Shown here in pieces: positions 1 to 8,763 of a stretch of DNA of 64,000 nucleotides. This DNA comes from Kosakonia sacchari (GTDB taxonomy: Bacteria; Pseudomonadota; Gammaproteobacteria; Enterobacterales; Enterobacteriaceae): contig FOAY01000002.1 in NCBI GenBank assembly GCA_900109485.1, positions 244,723 to 308,722 on the forward strand, in the 5' to 3' direction. The notes beneath the pieces were generated by a model. That model did not search any database. It was not told the origin of the DNA and saw only the letters and a list, made by a program, of their open reading frames with translations. The number at the start of each line of letters is the position of its first letter. Positions within the stretch are counted from its first letter, which is position 1. The position numbers and the translations under genes are program-made.

Positions 1-447
1 GTTGTGGAACGGAATGGCGTAGGTCACGCCCATCACCTGCGCATTTTTACGCATCGCAGGCCAGAACTCGTTTTGCAGGAAATCGCCTGCTTTTTTGTCG
101 CCGTACTGGAACAGTTCGTCCATCGGCAGGATTTCATCTTTCAGCGCCAGATCGGTAGTGAAGTTGGCGGACATGATCACCAGCGCCGGCGGTTGGCCTG
201 CTTTCTGCGCCGATTCAGCTTTCATTTTCGTGGTGTCGTAGTTGCCGGTAAAAATCCCGCGCACTTCCACCTCTTTTTGCGAATCGTTAAAGGCTTTGAT
301 GACGCGCGTCATTTCCATCGTCAGTTTGCCGTCCACCGGGGCCGGAAACATGAAATCAATCTTCTCCTGCGCCAGTGCGGTACCGCTCATTGCAAGGGTT
401 ATGCTGTAAGTAAGCGCTCGCAATTTTTTTGACGGAGGCTTATGCAT
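1..447 (-). CDS. ABC transporter periplasmic binding protein, UgpB-like (partial, N-terminal 149 aa)
   Basis: This is the start of an extracellular solute-binding protein of the family that includes UgpB and the sugar-binding MalE group; the rest lies beyond the left edge of the window. The first 24 or so residues form a signal peptide ending in ALA-QE, so the product is periplasmic. Mature sequence begins KIDFMFPAPVDGKL. The ATG overlaps the end of the ATPase gene by 8 bases, showing that it is the last visible gene of the same operon. The cargo is inferred from the neighbouring phosphodiesterase to be glycerol-3-phosphate diesters or a similar compound; the sequence alone does not settle this. 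Confidence 0.85.
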   Translation of the reverse strand, partial: MHKPPSKKLRALTYSITLAMSGTALAQEKIDFMFPAPVDGKLTMEMTRVIKAFNDSQKEVEVRGIFTGNYDTTKMKAESAQKAGQPPALVIMSANFTTDLALKDEILPMDELFQYGDKKAGDFLQNEFWPAMRKNAQVMGVTYAIPFHN

Positions 448-1513
448 GGTCGTTCTCCTGGTGTAAGTTAAGCAAGGTTTGCGCATCAAAAAGATGACAA
501 TCAAGGGGTGAAAAACCGACGCTGAGTGTGTCCCCTTTGTTGGGTACATCGCCCCGGTGTCGGCGGATATAACGCAGGTTGCCGATGGGCGTGCTGACGT
601 GAAGCTGATAATCCGCGCCCATCAGTTCCCGCTGTATAACGGTGGCCGGCAGCACCAACTGGCCCGCTTCCGGCGTGTCGGTCATGTGCTCCGGGCGAAT
701 GCCCAGCCACACTTGTGACGTGCTGCGCGCGTGCTCAGGCAGCGGCAGGCGTTGCTCACCCAATTGCACCTCGCCATTGGCGCAGGAGAGCGACAGCAGG
801 TTCATGGCCGGAGAGCCGATAAACCCGGCAACAAACAGATTGGCCGGATGCGCGTACAAATGTTCCGGGCGGCCAACTTGCTGCACGTGGCCGCCATTCA
901 TCACCACAATGCGGTCGGCCATCGACATCGCTTCGGTCTGGTCATGGGTCACATAAATGGTGCTGGTCTTAAGCTGCTGGTGCATCTCCATAATGCTGTC
1001 GCGCACTTCAGTACGCAGGCGCGCATCAAGGTTAGAGAGCGGTTCATCCATTAAGAACAGTTTCGGGTTACGCACAATGGCGCGCGCCATCGCCACGCGC
1101 TGACGCTGGCCGCCGGAGAGTTTGGCGGGTTTTCGCTCCAGTAACGCATCAAGCTGCAACATCTGCGCCACGCGATCGAGGCGCGGTTGCCAGCTGGCTT
1201 TCTCTTCGTTACGCACTTTCATGCCGAAGGTGATGTTGTCGCGCACCGACAGGTGCGGAAACAGCGCGTAGTTCTGGAAGATCATCGCGAAGTTGCGCTC
1301 GCGCGGCGAGCGGGTAGTGATGTCATCATTATCGAGCCAGATCGCGCCGTCGCTGACATTCTCCAGCCCGGCAATCAGCCGCAACAGCGTACTTTTGCCG
1401 CAGCCGGACGGGCCAACCAGCACCACAAATTCGCCATCGTGAATATCCAGCGACAGCGCGCTGAGTGCCGCTTTGCCATCAAACTGCTTGCTTACATTGT
1501 TCAGTCTTAACAT
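440..1513 (-). CDS. UgpC/MalK-type ABC transporter ATPase
   Basis: Cytoplasmic ATPase that powers import through the two upstream permeases. Visible motifs are Walker A GPSGCGKST, the Q-loop FQNYALFPH, signature LSGGQRQRVAMARA, Walker B LFLMDEP and the switch H in VTHDQTEAM. The C-terminal third is the regulatory OB-fold (TOBE) region of the MalK/UgpC group. An in-frame start at 1555 exists, but MLRLNNVSKQF at 1513 matches the family N-terminus and removes a 38-base overlap with the phosphodiesterase gene, so 1513 (357 aa) is preferred. It lies 4 bases after gpdQ and overlaps the binding-protein gene, so translational coupling is likely. Confidence 0.9.
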   Translation of the reverse strand: MLRLNNVSKQFDGKAALSALSLDIHDGEFVVLVGPSGCGKSTLLRLIAGLENVSDGAIWLDNDDITTRSPRERNFAMIFQNYALFPHLSVRDNITFGMKVRNEEKASWQPRLDRVAQMLQLDALLERKPAKLSGGQRQRVAMARAIVRNPKLFLMDEPLSNLDARLRTEVRDSIMEMHQQLKTSTIYVTHDQTEAMSMADRIVVMNGGHVQQVGRPEHLYAHPANLFVAGFIGSPAMNLLSLSCANGEVQLGEQRLPLPEHARSTSQVWLGIRPEHMTDTPEAGQLVLPATVIQRELMGADYQLHVSTPIGNLRYIRRHRGDVPNKGDTLSVGFSPLDCHLFDAQTLLNLHQENDHA

Positions 1514-1517
1514 GGGA

Positions 1518-2342
1518 TTAGCGCTCGTCCACCGGGCAACTGATGTTTTCGTCATACAACCACGGGCCTGCGTAATGTGACAGCGAGTGCAGGTAGCTCA
1601 CCCACTGATCGCCAATCTGGCGGTGCATCAGACACGACGGCGGCGACATGTCGTAGTACGGGCGGGTGTCTTCGTGGCAATACGGTACCTGGTGCACGGT
1701 GGCCGGAATGGTGGCAATCGTTGCCTGGCGATATTGCGTCATGGTCAGGCTGTGGTTATGGCCGCAGAAAATGCGCGTCAGCGCCGGGAAGCGCTCAACC
1801 AGTTTCAGCAGCTGATGGCCGTTTTCACAGGCGATGCGATCCATCTGCGCGTTGCCCAGCGGCAGCGGCGGATGGTGCATAAACACCGCGGTGGGTTTGT
1901 CTTTGCTGGCGCTTAGCTGCGCTTCCAGCCAGTTCAGGGTTTCATTCGTCAGCCAGCCTTTTGATTCCCCGGCGAGGCTGGAATCGATAAACAGCAGACG
2001 TGTGGCGAAATCATCAATCGCATAACGCATGTTCTGCGGATCGCTGCCGAGATGCGGGCACAGCGGGTGCAGATATTCCAGAAAGTGCGCTTTATCGTCG
2101 TGGTTGCCCGGAATGATGAACAGCGGGTAATCCAGCCCGCCGAGGATCTGGCGCGCCACGCGGTACTCTTCCGGGCGGCCGCAGTTGACGATATCCCCGC
2201 TCACCACCACCGCATCCGGGCGTTCGCGCAGGGCGTTAAGCTGACACACGACATCGGCATTCCCGGCGTTGATATCAATAAAACCGTACAGCTTCTCGTT
2301 CTGGCTGCGGAAATGGGTGTCGGAAATTTGCGCTAAAAACAT
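1518..2342 (-). CDS. gpdQ: Glycerophosphodiesterase GpdQ (metallophosphoesterase)
   Basis: Binuclear-metal phosphodiesterase that cleaves glycerophosphodiesters to glycerol-3-phosphate and an alcohol. At 274 aa it has the length of the characterised GpdQ of Klebsiella (Enterobacter) aerogenes and reads as near-identical in the regions recalled. All metal ligands known for that enzyme are in place: Asp8 and His10 (DTH), Asp50 (GD), Asn80 (GNHD), His156 (MHHPP), His195 and His197 (GHNH). There is no signal peptide, so it acts in the cytoplasm on imported substrate. It sits between the permease and ATPase genes of an ABC importer, with an AAGGAG ribosome site overlapping the preceding stop. The related CpdA/Icc phosphodiesterases are less similar. 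Confidence 0.93.
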   Translation of the reverse strand: MFLAQISDTHFRSQNEKLYGFIDINAGNADVVCQLNALRERPDAVVVSGDIVNCGRPEEYRVARQILGGLDYPLFIIPGNHDDKAHFLEYLHPLCPHLGSDPQNMRYAIDDFATRLLFIDSSLAGESKGWLTNETLNWLEAQLSASKDKPTAVFMHHPPLPLGNAQMDRIACENGHQLLKLVERFPALTRIFCGHNHSLTMTQYRQATIATIPATVHQVPYCHEDTRPYYDMSPPSCLMHRQIGDQWVSYLHSLSHYAGPWLYDENISCPVDER

Positions 2343-2353
2343 AACTACACTCC

Positions 2354-3241
2354 TTATTTAATGCCGGAGAAGCCAAAGCTCCGGAGAAACTGTTTCTGAA
2401 AAGCAATAAACGCGACCATCAGCGGCAGGCAAACCATCAGCGTCCCGGCGCTGATCATTCCCCACTGGCCGCCGGATTCGGCGCCCATGGCGAAGGAGAC
2501 CAGGCCGACTGTCAGCACCTGTTTGTCCGGATCGTTGAGCATCATCAGCGGCCATAAATACTCGTTCCAGTGATAGGTAATGCTGACGGTGGCGAACGCC
2601 AGTACCGACGGCCACGACATCGGCAACATCACGCGGAACAGCACCTGCCACCAGCGACAGCCCTCCATCAGCGCCGCTTCTTCAATCTCTTTTGGGATGG
2701 CGAGAAACGCCTGGCGCATCAGAAAGACGCCAAACGCAGAAGTGAAGTAGGGCATCATCACGCCGGTCAGCGTGTTGAGCAGGCCGAAGGTTTTCAGCGT
2801 CAGCATGTTGGGGATCATCATCACCACCGGCATGATCATCAGTTGCACCAGGAACAGGATGAACAGCGTTTTCTTGCCGCGAAATTCGTGGCAGGCGAAG
2901 ACGTAACCGGCGGTGGTAATGGTGAACAGCTGCACAAAGAACGTGCCGAAGGCGAAGATCAGCGTGTTGGCGTACAGGCTGAGCCAGTTGGCGCTGTCCC
3001 ACGCATCGCGGAAGTTATCCAGCGTCAGCGGGAAGCGCGGCAGAATCGACGCCATATCTTCGCCAAACGTGGTAGCGCTAAATGCGGATGAGAGCATCCA
3101 GATAAACGGGCTTACCCACAGCAGCGCCAGGCAAACCATCAGTAGCGCAAGCGTTACCGGGCGCGAATGACGCAGACGCAGCCACAGCGGGCGCGGCACG
3201 ATGGCGTCCCGGTTGATAACAGGAGTAACCTCAACGCTCAT
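2354..3241 (-). CDS. ABC transporter permease, MalG/UgpE-like
   Basis: Inner-membrane permease of a binding-protein-dependent importer, 295 aa, with six predicted membrane segments and the cytoplasmic EAA loop ([21 protein letters not shown]) that contacts the ATPase. A start at 3259 is possible, but the ATG at 3241 has a strong GAGAGGAG ribosome site 6-7 bases upstream and overlaps the preceding permease gene by only 11 bases, which suggests coupled translation. It is the second gene of the phosphodiester operon. Specificity cannot be read from a permease. Confidence 0.9.
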   Translation of the reverse strand: MSVEVTPVINRDAIVPRPLWLRLRHSRPVTLALLMVCLALLWVSPFIWMLSSAFSATTFGEDMASILPRFPLTLDNFRDAWDSANWLSLYANTLIFAFGTFFVQLFTITTAGYVFACHEFRGKKTLFILFLVQLMIMPVVMMIPNMLTLKTFGLLNTLTGVMMPYFTSAFGVFLMRQAFLAIPKEIEEAALMEGCRWWQVLFRVMLPMSWPSVLAFATVSITYHWNEYLWPLMMLNDPDKQVLTVGLVSFAMGAESGGQWGMISAGTLMVCLPLMVAFIAFQKQFLRSFGFSGIK

Positions 3242-4109
3242 AATGCGCTCCTCTCTCAAGCAGTTTCAGGTTGACCAGCGAGAAGACAAACAGCCCGACC
3301 AGCGTTAAAAACGTGGCGGCAGAGGCTTTACCGAGATCGTGAGTGTCCCAGGCGAGATTCTGGATGTAATAAAGCAGTACGGTGGTGGCGTTGTCCGGGC
3401 CGCCGCGCGTCATTACGGCGACGTGGTCGATCTGGGTAATCGAGTAAATCAATGCGGTAGTGACCACAAAGCTGATGGTCGGGCGCAGTAGCGGCAGGGT
3501 GACTTTGAAGAAAACCTGCGTGGAAGTTGCGCCTTCCATTATCGCCGCTTCACGCGTGGAGGCGGGAATGCCCTGCAACCCGGCGAGGAAAAACAGCATG
3601 TAATATCCGGCAAACTTCCACACGCCAATCAGCGCCAGCGCCAACAGCGCGCTATTGCTGCGCCCCAGCCAGTTGTTGTTCATCGGCCCGAAAAGCTGCG
3701 CGAGGTAGTGATCGAGCATGCCGAGGCCGGGCATAAAGATAAACAGCCACAGCGCGGCGGCGCTGACCATCGGGATAATCATCGGGAAGAAAAACGCCGT
3801 ACGTAACCAGCGGTTGATGCGATGGTTTTCCCACAGCGCCACCGCTAGCAGCAGCGCCAGCGTTACCCCCGGAATGACGGTTAGCAGAATGTAGATAAGG
3901 TTATTGAACAGCGACTGCCAGAACACCGAATCATCCAGCAGGCGGGCGAAGTTGCCCAGCCCAACGAACGGCGCATCATTGCTATTGCTGGCAATGCGGG
4001 TATCAAACAGGCTGTCATATACCGAGCGCAGCAGCGGAAAGTAAGTGAACAGCGCCAGGAACAGCAGAGACGGTGACAGGATCAGCCACGGAAGCCAGTA
4101 TTTTCTCAT
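3231..4109 (-). CDS. ABC transporter permease, MalF/UgpA-like
   Basis: First gene of the minus-strand ABC importer operon, 292 aa. It begins MRKYWLPWLILSPSLLF, typical of UgpA-type permeases, and carries the EAA loop REAAIMEGATSTQVFFKVTLP near residue 190. Six membrane segments are apparent. It forms the heterodimeric channel with the next permease. The roughly 220-base region before it contains the operon promoter and the end of the receptor gene upstream. Confidence 0.9.
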   Translation of the reverse strand: MRKYWLPWLILSPSLLFLALFTYFPLLRSVYDSLFDTRIASNSNDAPFVGLGNFARLLDDSVFWQSLFNNLIYILLTVIPGVTLALLLAVALWENHRINRWLRTAFFFPMIIPMVSAAALWLFIFMPGLGMLDHYLAQLFGPMNNNWLGRSNSALLALALIGVWKFAGYYMLFFLAGLQGIPASTREAAIMEGATSTQVFFKVTLPLLRPTISFVVTTALIYSITQIDHVAVMTRGGPDNATTVLLYYIQNLAWDTHDLGKASAATFLTLVGLFVFSLVNLKLLERGAHYER

Positions 4110-4187
4110 AAGCCTTGAACCGCGAATTTACGGGTTTTGAAAGCCAGAGAGTTTGTGAAAAAAATGCTGCAAAAGAATGGTGTAAAG

Positions 4188-4206
4188 GTGACAGTTTAAT
4201 GAACAG
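4188..4206 (-). promoter_or_regulatory. Pho-box-like direct repeat upstream of the gpdQ operon
   Basis: On the minus strand the sequence reads CTGTTCA-TTAAA-CTGTCAC. PhoB boxes are CTGTCAT-type 7-mers repeated every 11 bases. Here the two CTGT cores are 12 bases apart because of one extra T, so this is a suggestive but imperfect match. Phosphate control would suit a phosphodiester scavenging operon. Confidence 0.3.
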
Positions 4207-4277
4207 GTGTTCATTGCAGGGCATTTCGTGGTGAAACCGGGGCGTTGCCAGAAGATAGCGACAAAAAAGTATGTCAG

Positions 4278-4302
4278 AAAAAAGCCCCGCATTGTGCGGG
4301 GC
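4278..4302 (-). terminator. Rho-independent terminator after the TonB-dependent receptor gene
   Basis: On the minus strand an 8-bp perfect stem GCCCCGCA/TGCGGGGC with a 3-base loop is followed by six T. It starts about 29 bases after the receptor stop codon and separates the receptor from the phosphodiester operon. Confidence 0.85.
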
Positions 4303-4330
4303 AAGCTTCTCACTGAGTCACGCTGGAGCT

Positions 4331-6487
4331 TTAGAACTCCATTTTGACGGTGAACTGCACTTCGCGCGGATCGCCAATCTGGTTGCCCAGGTTATTGGTA
4401 GTGATCGACGAGGTGTAATAGGTCTTGTCGAAGATATTTTTCAGGTTCACCTGTAGCGTTACCGGGTATTGCAGCTTCATTTTGTAGGCAGCAAAGGCAT
4501 CGGCAACAAAATAGCCTGGCAGGTAGTAATCCGCGCCATTGGTGGCTGAACGGCGGCTCACGCCGTGACCGCCGCCGCCAAGAGTCAGCGTATTACCGGC
4601 AAACACGTTATTGATGTCGTAAGTCAGGAACACGGAACCGGTATGACGCGGCACGTTCGGCAGCGGTTTACCGGCGTAATCCGGATCTTCCAGCACTTTC
4701 GCGGCGGTGTAGCTGTAGCTGGCGATGACATTCATATTTGGCGTCAGTGAACCGGCAAGATCCATCTCTACGCCCTGCGAACGGACGCGCCCGGCGGTTT
4801 TGGCAACCGTTTCATCACCCACGATTTCGCTGTACAGCACGTTGCGTTTATGGATATCAAACAGGGTGATATTGGCGGTAACACCGTCGAACAGGTCAAA
4901 CTTGGCGCCAACTTCGTAAGATGTCGAGGTTTCCGGCGGCAGATCGCCAATATAGCTGGCGATGGAGGACTGCGGCATAAACGCTTTTGCCACGTTACCG
5001 AACAGCGACACTGAAGGCGTCAGTTTATAGACCAGGCCGAATTTCGGCGTCCATTTCTCATCGCTGCTGTCGGTATTGACGTTGAACGGACGGCCTTTAC
5101 CGGCGTACTGGGTGTAATACTGATAACGCATCCCGGCAACGGCGATCCATTTGTCGGTCAGATATAACGCGTCCTGCGCGTAAGCCGAATAGCTCTCCTG
5201 CTTAATGGTCTGATCGCTGTCCGACGCGGAGACGGTCGTACATTTGCTGGCGCTGCCATAGCTCGGGTTGTAGATATTGAAGTCTTTCACGTTCTTACAG
5301 CGGATCATGTCGGTACGCAGCAGATCGTAATATTCGTACGAAATACCGGTGAGGATCTCGTTGTAGAAGCCGCCGATATCGACATTCCCCTGCAAATCGG
5401 CACGCGTCGTGTGCATCCGCTGCGTGGATCCCTGCGTGGCGTCCACGCGGCGCGTGAGGTTACCGGTAGCGGCATCGTAGGCCATCACGCGCGACTGGTT
5501 ATCGCTGTACTTGTCCTGGCTGTAGCCGTATTCCAGCTTGCCGGTCCAGGCGCTGTTAAAGCGGTATTCTGCGTTCAACTGTGCAATATCAGATTCGCCA
5601 TCGGTAATGTTGAACGGCTCATCGAAGCGGGTTTTACGATCGACATTCACCGCCTGTTTGGTGGTGAGATCGAAGATCGTGCCGCGGTCGAATGGTGTCT
5701 GATAATCACGGTGTGAATAGAGTACGTTGACGGTGGCGTTATCACCGAACCACGTTAACGACGGAGCAATATAGGTGGTCTTATTTTTGCCGAAGTTGCG
5801 CCAGTAATCTTCGTTCTGATATTCGCCGATCAGACGATACGCCAGCCGCGTGCCTTCGATCGGACCCGTGACATCAAACTGGCCGGTGCCGCCGCCAAAG
5901 CTGGAAGAGGTCGCGGAAATGGAGCCGCCGAATTGGGTCTGTGGACGTTTAGTGACAACATTGATAAGCCCGCCAGGATCGAGAATGCCATACAGCGTTG
6001 AGGCCGGGCCTTTCAGCACTTCCACGCGCGAGGCGTCGGCATTAAAGCTGCGCGGCACCACGGTGCGCAGGCCGTTGGTCATGATCGAACCGTCGCGGTT
6101 GGTACCAAAACCACGGCGCACGAACGAATCCTGCGTACCGCCCAGCGTGTTGGTTTGCACCACGTTACTGACGTTATACAGCGCTTCATCAAGGCTGGTA
6201 GCATGCTGATCTTCCAGTACTTTATCGCTAACGGTATTCACCACTTGCGGAATATCCAGCAGCGGCATTGAGGTCAGCGTCGCCGTAGAGGAATTGATGG
6301 GTTGATAGCCGGAAGTGGCGGGTTGATCGGCCGATGAGGCATCCGCGTTGACGGTGATGGTGTCGCTATTGGTTTTATTTGCCGTTTCCGCCGCGTGCGT
6401 AACCGGCGTAAAGCATGATCCCAGAAAGAGCGCAGAGAACAACGCGCGCCCTTTCAGCCCATAGATACCGTGAGTGAACTGAGCCAT
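4331..6487 (-). CDS. TonB-dependent siderophore receptor
   Basis: Outer-membrane gated channel for a ferric siderophore, 718 aa. A signal peptide ends near ...PVTHAAE, a TonB-box-like DTITV follows at about residue 43, then the plug domain (DIPQVVNTVSDKVLEDQ to the RVEVLKGPASTLYG and DPGGLINVVTKRP motifs, roughly residues 75-180), then a 22-strand barrel ending in the aromatic KMEF. Plug motifs place it in the FhuA/FoxA/FcuA group, which commonly carries hydroxamate-type siderophores, but the ligand is not certain. It is divergent from the ABC siderophore importer genes starting at 6920 and is probably its outer-membrane partner. A Fur-box candidate lies about 110 bases upstream. Confidence 0.9.
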   Translation of the reverse strand: MAQFTHGIYGLKGRALFSALFLGSCFTPVTHAAETANKTNSDTITVNADASSADQPATSGYQPINSSTATLTSMPLLDIPQVVNTVSDKVLEDQHATSLDEALYNVSNVVQTNTLGGTQDSFVRRGFGTNRDGSIMTNGLRTVVPRSFNADASRVEVLKGPASTLYGILDPGGLINVVTKRPQTQFGGSISATSSSFGGGTGQFDVTGPIEGTRLAYRLIGEYQNEDYWRNFGKNKTTYIAPSLTWFGDNATVNVLYSHRDYQTPFDRGTIFDLTTKQAVNVDRKTRFDEPFNITDGESDIAQLNAEYRFNSAWTGKLEYGYSQDKYSDNQSRVMAYDAATGNLTRRVDATQGSTQRMHTTRADLQGNVDIGGFYNEILTGISYEYYDLLRTDMIRCKNVKDFNIYNPSYGSASKCTTVSASDSDQTIKQESYSAYAQDALYLTDKWIAVAGMRYQYYTQYAGKGRPFNVNTDSSDEKWTPKFGLVYKLTPSVSLFGNVAKAFMPQSSIASYIGDLPPETSTSYEVGAKFDLFDGVTANITLFDIHKRNVLYSEIVGDETVAKTAGRVRSQGVEMDLAGSLTPNMNVIASYSYTAAKVLEDPDYAGKPLPNVPRHTGSVFLTYDINNVFAGNTLTLGGGGHGVSRRSATNGADYYLPGYFVADAFAAYKMKLQYPVTLQVNLKNIFDKTYYTSSITTNNLGNQIGDPREVQFTVKMEF

Positions 6488-6596
6488 TTAATCTGTTTTC
6501 CCAAAAACTGTGCATAACACAGACGTGAACGTTTCGAAGTTATTGCCCGATTGCGCAAAATCTATCCGTTAAGCCGCCGAATCTGGCGTCGGATAT

Positions 6597-6615
6597 GTAA
6601 TTGAGAATCATTCAA
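6597..6615 (-). promoter_or_regulatory. Fur box candidate for the receptor gene
   Basis: GTAATTGAGAATCATTCAA matches the 19-base Fur consensus at 12 positions, including an uninterrupted AATCATT core. Its position about 110 bases before the receptor start fits iron repression. Confidence 0.5.
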
Positions 6616-6846
6616 ACACGGGCGTCTGTAGTAGTAAATGCAAAATGAAAGAATTTTGCTACAACGGAAAAGGGTGAGGAAAGCGCAGCGGGATTACGCG
6701 GGTTTATCTTTTTAACTTTATGAAATAACTAAAATTAATTATTTTAGCGATCAATGTAGTTGCCTGTAGTAACCTCTGTTTTGAGGTGGCTGGATTCTGT
6801 GATTATGCTGCTTGACTACTACATTGCCAGACGTCAAAATCGAAAA

Positions 6847-6865
6847 GAGAATGAGAGTTATTTTT
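6847..6865 (+). promoter_or_regulatory. Fur box candidate for the siderophore ABC operon
   Basis: GAGAATGAGAGTTATTTTT resembles the Fur consensus at about 12-13 of 19 positions and lies about 55 bases before the ATPase start. Confidence 0.45.
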
Positions 6866-6919
6866 ATTTGAAAGATTAGCGCGCACGGGTTTCCACGCGG
6901 TTGCGGCGCAGGAGTTAAC

Positions 6920-7744
6920 ATGCCACAGCGAGTGGAACAGCAAGCTCAGCAGGGGATTGTGCTCGACGGCCTGTCGGCGGGCTATCAAAAGCAGGTCATC
7001 GTTGATGACATTACCCTCACTATCCCGCATGGAAAGATGACCGTGCTGGTCGGGGCTAACGGCTCCGGCAAATCCACCTTGCTCGGCACCATCGCCCGCA
7101 TGCTCAAACCGCTTGGCGGCAGCGTGCTGCTTGATGGCAAAGCCATTCATCAACAGCCAACCAAAGCCGTCTCCCGCCAGTTAGGTATTCTTCCGCAGTC
7201 GCCGCTGGTGCCGGAAGGTCTGACCGTTTTTGAGCTGGTATCGCGCGGACGTTTTCCATGGCAAAGCTTTATGCGCCAGTGGTCTGAAGAGGACGAACTT
7301 GCGGTGCTGGAAGCGTTGCATCTGACCGGTACGGCGGAATTTGCCCACCAAACGGTTGATAGCCTCTCCGGCGGTCAGCGCCAGCGCTGCTGGATCGCGA
7401 TGGCACTGGCACAACAAACGCCGGTGATCTTGCTGGATGAACCGACGACTTTTCTCGATCTGCGCTATCAGGTTGAGATCCTCGAACTCTTGCAGACCTT
7501 AACCCGCGATCATGGCCGCACGGTGGTGGTGGTGTTGCACGACCTCAATTTCGCCGTGAATTATGGCGACACGCTGGTGTTCCTCAAGCAGGGCCGTTTG
7601 CAGGGCGTGATCCACGAAGGCGACAGTTGCACGCCTGCGCTGATCAAAAACGTGTTCGATGTGGATGTGCAAATGTCGATTAACCCGTTGACCGGAAAAC
7701 CGTTCTTTATGCCTTTTCGTAAACCGGCAGGTTCCGGCGTATGA
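6920..7744 (+). CDS. Iron-siderophore ABC transporter ATPase (FecE/FepC type)
   Basis: Cytoplasmic ATPase for ferric-siderophore import, 274 aa. Motifs: Walker A GANGSGKST (about residue 50), FepC-like QSPLVPEGLTVFELV, signature LSGGQRQRCWIAMAL, Walker B VILLDEPTTFLD and the switch VVLHDLN. It overlaps the first permease gene by 4 bases (ATGA). The gene order ATPase-permease-permease-binding protein is the reverse of E. coli fecBCDE, but all four component types are present, so the importer looks complete. Confidence 0.93.
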   Translation: MPQRVEQQAQQGIVLDGLSAGYQKQVIVDDITLTIPHGKMTVLVGANGSGKSTLLGTIARMLKPLGGSVLLDGKAIHQQPTKAVSRQLGILPQSPLVPEGLTVFELVSRGRFPWQSFMRQWSEEDELAVLEALHLTGTAEFAHQTVDSLSGGQRQRCWIAMALAQQTPVILLDEPTTFLDLRYQVEILELLQTLTRDHGRTVVVVLHDLNFAVNYGDTLVFLKQGRLQGVIHEGDSCTPALIKNVFDVDVQMSINPLTGKPFFMPFRKPAGSGV

Positions 7745-8763
7745 GTTCGCTTGCGCTTTCTACCCGACGCGGCGGGCGCATCAGCGCGACGGCATCTGGC
7801 TTGCTGCTGCTGTTGCTGGCAGCGGCTGTGGCGCATCTTGGTCTTGGCGCGCGCTACATTGCGCCGCCCACGGTGGTGCAGGCGCTGGTGGATTTTGATC
7901 CCAACAATTTCGATCATCGCGTCATTATCAGCCTGCGCTTACTGCGGCTGCTGGCTGCGCTATTTACCGGCGCGGCGTTAGGTGTTGCCGGATCGTTGTT
8001 GCAGTCGGTGATCCGCAACCCGCTCGGCGAGCCGCATATCCTCGGGCTGAATTCGGGGGCGGCGCTGGCGGTTGTTGCCACAACGGCGCTGGGGGTAAGC
8101 GTTGGCGATGGCATCTTCAGCCGCGCATTTATCGCCGCGGGCGGCGCGGCGCTGCTTTTTTCCCTGGTGATGGCGATCTCTGCTGCCGGGCGATCCGGTT
8201 TTACGCCATTAAAAGTGACGCTGTGCGGCGTGGCGATGTCCACTTTTGCCTCCTCCATCACCGCCGCGATCCTGATCCTCGATGAACAGACGCTGCTGAG
8301 CATCCGTAGCTGGCTGGCGGGCGATCTCGCCGGGCTGAGCTGGCCGGTGCTGCGGGCGGCATCACTGGTTGCTGGCGGTGGATTTGTGCTGGCGCTGTGG
8401 CTCGCGCCAGCGCTGAATATGCTCGCGCTCGGTGACAATATGGCGCGCGGTCTGGGCGTTTCTCTGCTGCGCACGCGCGTGCTGTCGTTGGCCGCCATTG
8501 CCTTGCTGTGCGGTGCGGCCGTTTCGGTCGCCGGGCCGATAGCGTTTATTGGCCTCGTCGTTCCGCATATGGTGCGACGCTTTGCCGGGGATGATTTGCG
8601 TGCGGTCGTCCCGCTGTCGGCGCTCGGCGGCGCATTATTGCTGCTGCTGGCGGATATCGCCGCCCGGACGTTGCTGTCGCCGCAGGAACTCGCTACCGGC
8701 GTGATGACTGCGCTGGTGGGCGCGCCGCTCTTTATTCTGCTGGCGGCGAGGTTTTTCAAATGA
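7741..8763 (+). CDS. Iron-siderophore ABC transporter permease (FecCD family)
   Basis: Inner-membrane permease, 340 aa, with about ten hydrophobic segments. It has the family motifs SLRLLRLLAALFTGAALGVAGSLLQSVIRNPLGEPHILGLNSGA and VAGPIAFIGLVVPHMVRR near the C-terminus, which contact the ATPase. It overlaps its neighbours on both sides by 4 bases, showing tight operon coupling. It pairs with the next permease to form the channel. Confidence 0.93.
   Translation: MSSLALSTRRGGRISATASGLLLLLLAAAVAHLGLGARYIAPPTVVQALVDFDPNNFDHRVIISLRLLRLLAALFTGAALGVAGSLLQSVIRNPLGEPHILGLNSGAALAVVATTALGVSVGDGIFSRAFIAAGGAALLFSLVMAISAAGRSGFTPLKVTLCGVAMSTFASSITAAILILDEQTLLSIRSWLAGDLAGLSWPVLRAASLVAGGGFVLALWLAPALNMLALGDNMARGLGVSLLRTRVLSLAAIALLCGAAVSVAGPIAFIGLVVPHMVRRFAGDDLRAVVPLSALGGALLLLLADIAARTLLSPQELATGVMTALVGAPLFILLAARFFK

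Larger units (their letters stand above)
6488..6919. other. Divergent intergenic region between receptor and siderophore ABC operon
   Basis: This 432-base AT-rich stretch holds the promoters for the two divergent iron-uptake units and two separate Fur-box candidates, one closer to each gene. No further gene was recognised. Confidence 0.6.
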
